Source of the DNA: Eunapius fragilis
Lineage: Eukaryota > Porifera > Demospongiae > Spongillida > Spongillidae
NCBI GenBank assembly: GCA_963681505.1
Contig: OY811978.1
Location: 8,639,236 to 8,703,235 of the forward strand
Length of the DNA: 64,000 nt
Direction: 5' to 3'
Shown: positions 60,437 through 64,000 of the stretch, piece after piece
How positions within the stretch are numbered: the first letter of the stretch is position 1
Layout: every line of letters begins with the position of its first letter
Position numbers and translations under genes: made by a program
Notes under the pieces: model-generated
Database searches by the model: none
What the model saw: the letters and a program-made list of their open reading frames with translations, nothing else
Told to the model about the DNA's origin: nothing

Positions 60437-60589
60437 ATGTTTATGCAGTTATTGTGTCGTCATAAGTGTCGTCATCGTGTAATTAAGTGCGGAATGAATC
60501 ACTGCAAAGTCTGTTTGGTGCCTGTGTCGAACTGCTCGCAAAGACGACAATTGGGAAGGCATATGCAGGACTCTAGTCTTTGTACCGTG
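60437..60589 (+). other. Cys/His-rich open stretch upstream of the captured fragment
   Basis: Open from ATG 60437 and continuous with the PIGN-like frame: LLCRHKCRHRVIKCGMNHCK followed by CLVPVSNC. Spacing of Cys and His is reminiscent of a zinc-binding segment, but I recognise no family. Confidence 0.35.
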
Positions 60590-61345
60590 CAGCTTAGGGT
60601 CAAGACGGAACGCACACAGAACAGCTCTCTCCCCTTGCTCTTCAGACCCTTTCCCGGGCTGTTGCCCGCCGAGCTTTCAAAGAGGATGGCCGAGATGGAT
60701 ACTCTAATAAACGCCCACCATGTCCAGAGGGCCGTGGACCTGTCCCGCAGCCTCATAGCTCTGTGCAAGAGGGCATGAGGTACTACCACACCTACCACAG
60801 GCTGCCCCTCAAGGTTGCCGTGACGGCAGGCTTCGTGGGTTGGCTGGCGTGTGTGCTTGTGGCCATCCCCAGCAAAGAGTTCTTGGACAAGATTCCTGAC
60901 CAACTTGCCAAGATTATGCCGGCCAAGTTTTGGTCAAGATCTTACCCAAGATATGGCAAGATCTCAGCCTCCTGGCAAGATCTTGGCCTCCTGCCAAGAT
61001 CTTGCTCTTCTTGGCAAGAATCTTGCCCAAGAACTTTGGTGCTAGTAGCCACAGTGGTGGCCATTGTTATGGTTCTTTGGTACCAATACTCCCCCATCCA
61101 GGATTACTGGTACTACGCGCTACCTCTCATCTGTTGTTCCTATGTGTGGGTGCAAAGGTCCGCGTTCCGTGCCGCCTGGCAAGGGATGGCAACCAATCTC
61201 GTGCTGCTTTTGAAGGGGACAGTGCACCTGGTGGGTGTGGTGGTGGGTTGGAGGCCCTTGTCATGAGCTTCTTCTATCGGGAGGTGCTCTCTGCTGTCCT
61301 TGTGGTTGTCTCCATCTTGCAGTCAGTCTTTGGGATGCACGAATA
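60590..61345 (+). pseudogene. Captured PIGN-like fragment (GPI ethanolamine phosphate transferase 1, C-terminal part)
   Basis: In three frames: 60590-60776 (SSLPLLFRPFPGLLP, VDLSRSLIALCKRA), about 60775-61235 (YYHTYHRLPLKVAVTAGFVGW, then hydrophobic segments such as VLVATVVAIVMVLWYQYS) and 61236-61345 (GLEALVMSFFYREVL). The YYHTYxR...GFVGW block and the SFFYR segment resemble the multi-membrane C-terminal half of PIGN/Mcd4, an ER enzyme of GPI-anchor synthesis. Frameshifts near 60770 and 61235 and the absence of the catalytic N-terminal half make it non-functional as an enzyme. No intron is evident. Confidence 0.65.
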
Positions 61346-61591
61346 ATAATGGTGTCTAGTGATTCCCCCGAGTTAGTCCCCGATATTCTAATCGCTGCTT
61401 CATTCATTTTTGCTATGGAATGCAATTACAATGTTGCGACCGTGACGTCAGACCATGCTGCAATCTGATTGGTCCTCCGAAATCGAGGAAAGTCAGAACC
61501 AAAAAGTTCGATCTATTCGCCAGACCCCCTTCACGTAGCGGTGATGTAATCCACCCGCAGCTGTGGGATTGAGGGTCTGGGTACGAGACTA

Positions 61592-61785
61592 ATGGAGGGT
61601 AGTGTGATGATGGAGGGTAGGTGTGTGATGATGGAGGGTAGTGTGTGATGATGGAGGGTGGTGTGGTGATGGATATAGGGTGTGTGATGGAGGGTAGGGT
61701 ATGTGGTGATGGAGGGTAGGGTGTGATGATGGAGGGTAGGTGTGTGATGATGGAGGGTAGGGTGTGTGATGATGGAGGGTACTAG
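61592..61785 (+). repeat. GT/GA-rich minisatellite, right part
   Basis: Continuation of 58905-60326 beyond the transposon (ATGGAGGGTAGTGTGATG units). Confidence 0.95.
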
Positions 61786-62250
61786 GAGGATACTGTTACA
61801 TGTATTTCATTTTGGCAAAGTTTAGCAGTGGGCCCCAGTTATAGCCTATTACCTTGGCGAGGGCACGCACTCACTGTAAGTTTGCATGGCAGTTACATGT
61901 ACACTCTGGGCAATGGTTCTGTCTGCTGCAAGACTGTGAAGATTACACCTTAAATGAACAACCTGTGTTGAATGACTATGAATGTCCATTTGTTTCTTTA
62001 GCCAAGTACTGTGGATTGTAACCAGGTGAAGCGTTCTGTGTCCCTTGTCCATGACTGCACGGATACTTGCACATTTGAAGAGAGGGATTAGCCCAGAAAG
62101 ATTGAAAGGAAACTCACCAATGAAAAGGCTCTACATTTCAAGCATGATTGGTGTAATATGATGTACTGTTTAAACGTGTATTGTGTATTATCTCTGGTTT
62201 AATGCGTATTATATTGTTTGTAACGTGTTTTGTTTCAACTTTGTATTATA
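61786..62250. other. Spacer: no gene recognised
   Basis: AT-rich, with no repeat or convincing coding exon visible. Confidence 0.5.
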
Positions 62251-62530
62251 CAAGTAATAAAAACATTCTCTACACGAGAAGGTTGGTGGTATATAGGAAT
62301 CAAAGGTGACGGTGGTGTAAAAAGCAAGGGAACAAGGCTTCTGATTGAAAAGGAAAAATGAAATAGACCTATATTAGCAACATGTTGTCATATTTAAATG
62401 TGCGTGCTAATATAGGTCTATTTCATTTTTCTTTTCAATCAGAAGCCTTGTTCCCTTGCCTTTTACACCACCATCACCTTTGATTCCTATACCACCAACC
62501 TTCTCGTGTAGAGAATGTTCTTATTACTTG
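62251..62530. mobile_element. Palindromic MITE, young copy 1
   Basis: Two long inverted arms running CAAGTAATAAAAACATTCTC to its complement at GAATGTTCTTATTACTTG, with AAATGAAATAGACCTATATT near the centre. The arms pair almost throughout, with a loop of about 30 nt; no coding capacity. Confidence 0.88.
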
Positions 62531-63648
62531 TTTCCTAAATTTTTCTGGTGGATTTGGTATTGTATTTATAGTTCTTGAAACGCATGGAATCAGGTAGCAT
62601 AAACGTCAACATGCGCGATCATGACAGGTTTATATTAGAATCTGCAATTCTGTTGAGGTGTGTACCAAATATTACACTAGTCCCCAGACAAACACCATTA
62701 ATAAGGAGCAAAAGGTTAAAAGCGAAGCCATATAATACAAAGGATAAATGTACTCTAAGTAAACTGATCTCACGTTATAATCAGATAAACCATGCACCAC
62801 AATACATGACCAAATTGACGTAAGCAACTTTGGCGTTATACACACATTTCAAACAGCGCATATTACTATAAAGCGGAGAGAGACGCAGTATCTACCGCTG
62901 TAACTATTACAGAAACTATTTCTTCCATTTTAGCGATATACCATGCATGCTCATAATTTATCGATCCAACATTTATCGATGCCGTAACGTACCTTTGGGT
63001 GGTCGTTTTGTTGTTCCTTTCGGTACCGCGCTTGACATACGCACGTTTGGCAGATCTGGCAGCTTATTTCCACTTTTAAATGCTCGCGAGTTGGAATCAG
63101 AATTGTCCTTGAGATTGCATGGTAAAACCATCGAATTTGATAACGCTGGTTATATTATACTGGTGCGTCATGAACATTGTGATAGCTGATGTAATGTGCT
63201 ATTTGTAGATCAACACCGAATAAGGTACAACCAGCTTCAGCTAATTTCCCGATCGGTTAGGCGTCTAACAGATACCTGAAGATAACATGCGGACACATCC
63301 TGAAGCGATTGGTACACATGGCATGCTTTACAAACGTTCCTGTCGTGAGTTATGCTATCCCGAAGGAAGAAGACGACGACGGAGGAGAAATTTTAGGTGG
63401 GACTGGGTACGGACGATGGGGACGAGTATTTTTGTTCTCTAAAAGTACACCGTCTTATGACACATATATAACGCAGAACTGTTCTCCTTTTTGATATTGC
63501 TCGATTGCCACTAAAAGCGAAGTGACCCGACTCTTGGCTGTCCCGCTAGACGCGAGTGACGTTTTTATAATGACATTCATGATACTGCAGGATTCCTATA
63601 TGGAACCTACTCGCATAGGTTCCGATTGCGAATTGAATACAAAATACA
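62531..63648 (+). other. Region between MITEs with two unrecognised open frames
   Basis: Open frames at 62575-62823 (82 codons, basic) and 62947-63189 (80 codons, containing FGRSGSLFPLLNARELESEL) have no splice context or recognised family. The stretch at 63330-63500 resembles 9730-9860 in NF-kB intron 10. No gene is claimed. Confidence 0.35.
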
Positions 63649-63931
63649 CAAGTAAATAAAAACATTCTCTACGAGAAAGTTGGTGGGATATAGGATTTGA
63701 TTATGACATTGGTGGTGTAAAAAGCAAGGAAACAAGGTCTTACAGAAGGGAAAATGTCATAGTCCTATATTTAGCACATTTCTAGGGCATGTGTTGTTTG
63801 TGTGCTAAATATAGGACTATGACATTTTCCCTTCTGATAAGACCTTGTTTCCTTGCTTTTTACACCACCAATGTCATAATCAAATCCTATATCCCACCAA
63901 CTTTCTCGTAGAGAATGTTTTTATTTACTTG
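63649..63931. mobile_element. Palindromic MITE, young copy 2
   Basis: Same family as 62251-62530: ends CAAGTAAATAAAAACATTCT and AGAATGTTTTTATTTACTTG, inner arms with TAGTCCTATATTTAGCACA and its complement. Nearly perfect palindrome, hence recent. Confidence 0.9.
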
Positions 63932-64000
63932 TTTTCTTAAATTTTTTTCATATATTATATAAAAGCGAGTCCTCCAGCCGATTCTGAAGCTATTGGTGAA

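Larger units (their letters stand above)
60327..61591. mobile_element. TIR DNA transposon carrying a captured gene fragment
   Basis: 101-bp terminal inverted repeats (60329-60429 and 61489-61589) start GTCTCGTACCCAGACCCT and differ at about five positions; flanking TA dinucleotides (60327-60328 and 61590-61591) look like a 2-bp target duplication within the minisatellite. Internal 1.06 kb has no recognisable transposase; instead it encodes a PIGN-like fragment. Non-autonomous; superfamily not assigned. Confidence 0.88.

Noticed and set aside
62575-63189. Two 80-codon frames near the right end as genes
   Set aside because: No recognised similarity, no splice partners, and they sit between MITEs; chance open frames of this length are expected.

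Overview
Eukaryotic, almost certainly metazoan, genomic DNA: genes are split into short exons with clean GT-AG introns, and nearly every intron is filled by its own minisatellite or a GT/CA microsatellite. The anchor gene is a class I NF-kB (p105/p100 type) in the ancestral Rel homology + glycine-rich + ankyrin + death-domain layout. Together with Ig/FN3 single-pass receptors and TTAGGG-type motifs this suggests an early-branching animal. A demosponge is my best guess, but the organism is inferred, not proven.

Region 1 (1-21141, + strand): 23 consecutive exons of NF-kB, entering the window inside the N-terminal Rel domain and ending at a TGA at 21139-21141. I checked phase across every junction: the exons sum to 3117 nt, that is 1038 codons plus stop. 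Introns carry at least 15 unrelated tandem repeats. The largest (9179-14596) also holds a palindromic element.

Region 2 (about 17.76-55.82 kb): a segmental triplication. Each unit contains the 3' part of NF-kB (exons 16-23: ankyrin repeats 4-7, death domain, degron tail) on the + strand, followed tail-to-tail by a minus-strand gene for an Ig/FN3 single-pass membrane receptor. Unit A carries the working NF-kB 3' end. In units B and C the NF-kB cassette is broken at different places (lost splice acceptors in B, a 17-nt deletion in C). The three receptor copies all keep spliced reading frames over most of their length but differ in domain content and cytoplasmic tail: 456 aa (A, one FN3-like exon deleted), 489 aa (B, early stop in the tail), 578 aa (C, fullest form). 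Orthologous minisatellites differ greatly in copy number among units. In unit C a 5.28-kb Ty3/gypsy-like LTR element (42897-48175, minus orientation, 4-bp target duplication) sits in the intron between cassette exons 18 and 19 and is decayed.

Region 3 (about 55.8-64 kb): transposon-rich flank. It has a hAT remnant (end at 56936, transposase tail on the minus strand), a spliced but stop-containing gene of unknown function (57994-58700), and a long GT-rich minisatellite split by a 1.26-kb TIR transposon (60327-61591) that appears to have captured a fragment of the GPI-anchor enzyme gene PIGN. Near the end are two palindromic MITEs of one family, older members of which sit at the same place in all three duplicated units. 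No rRNA, tRNA or CRISPR array was seen.
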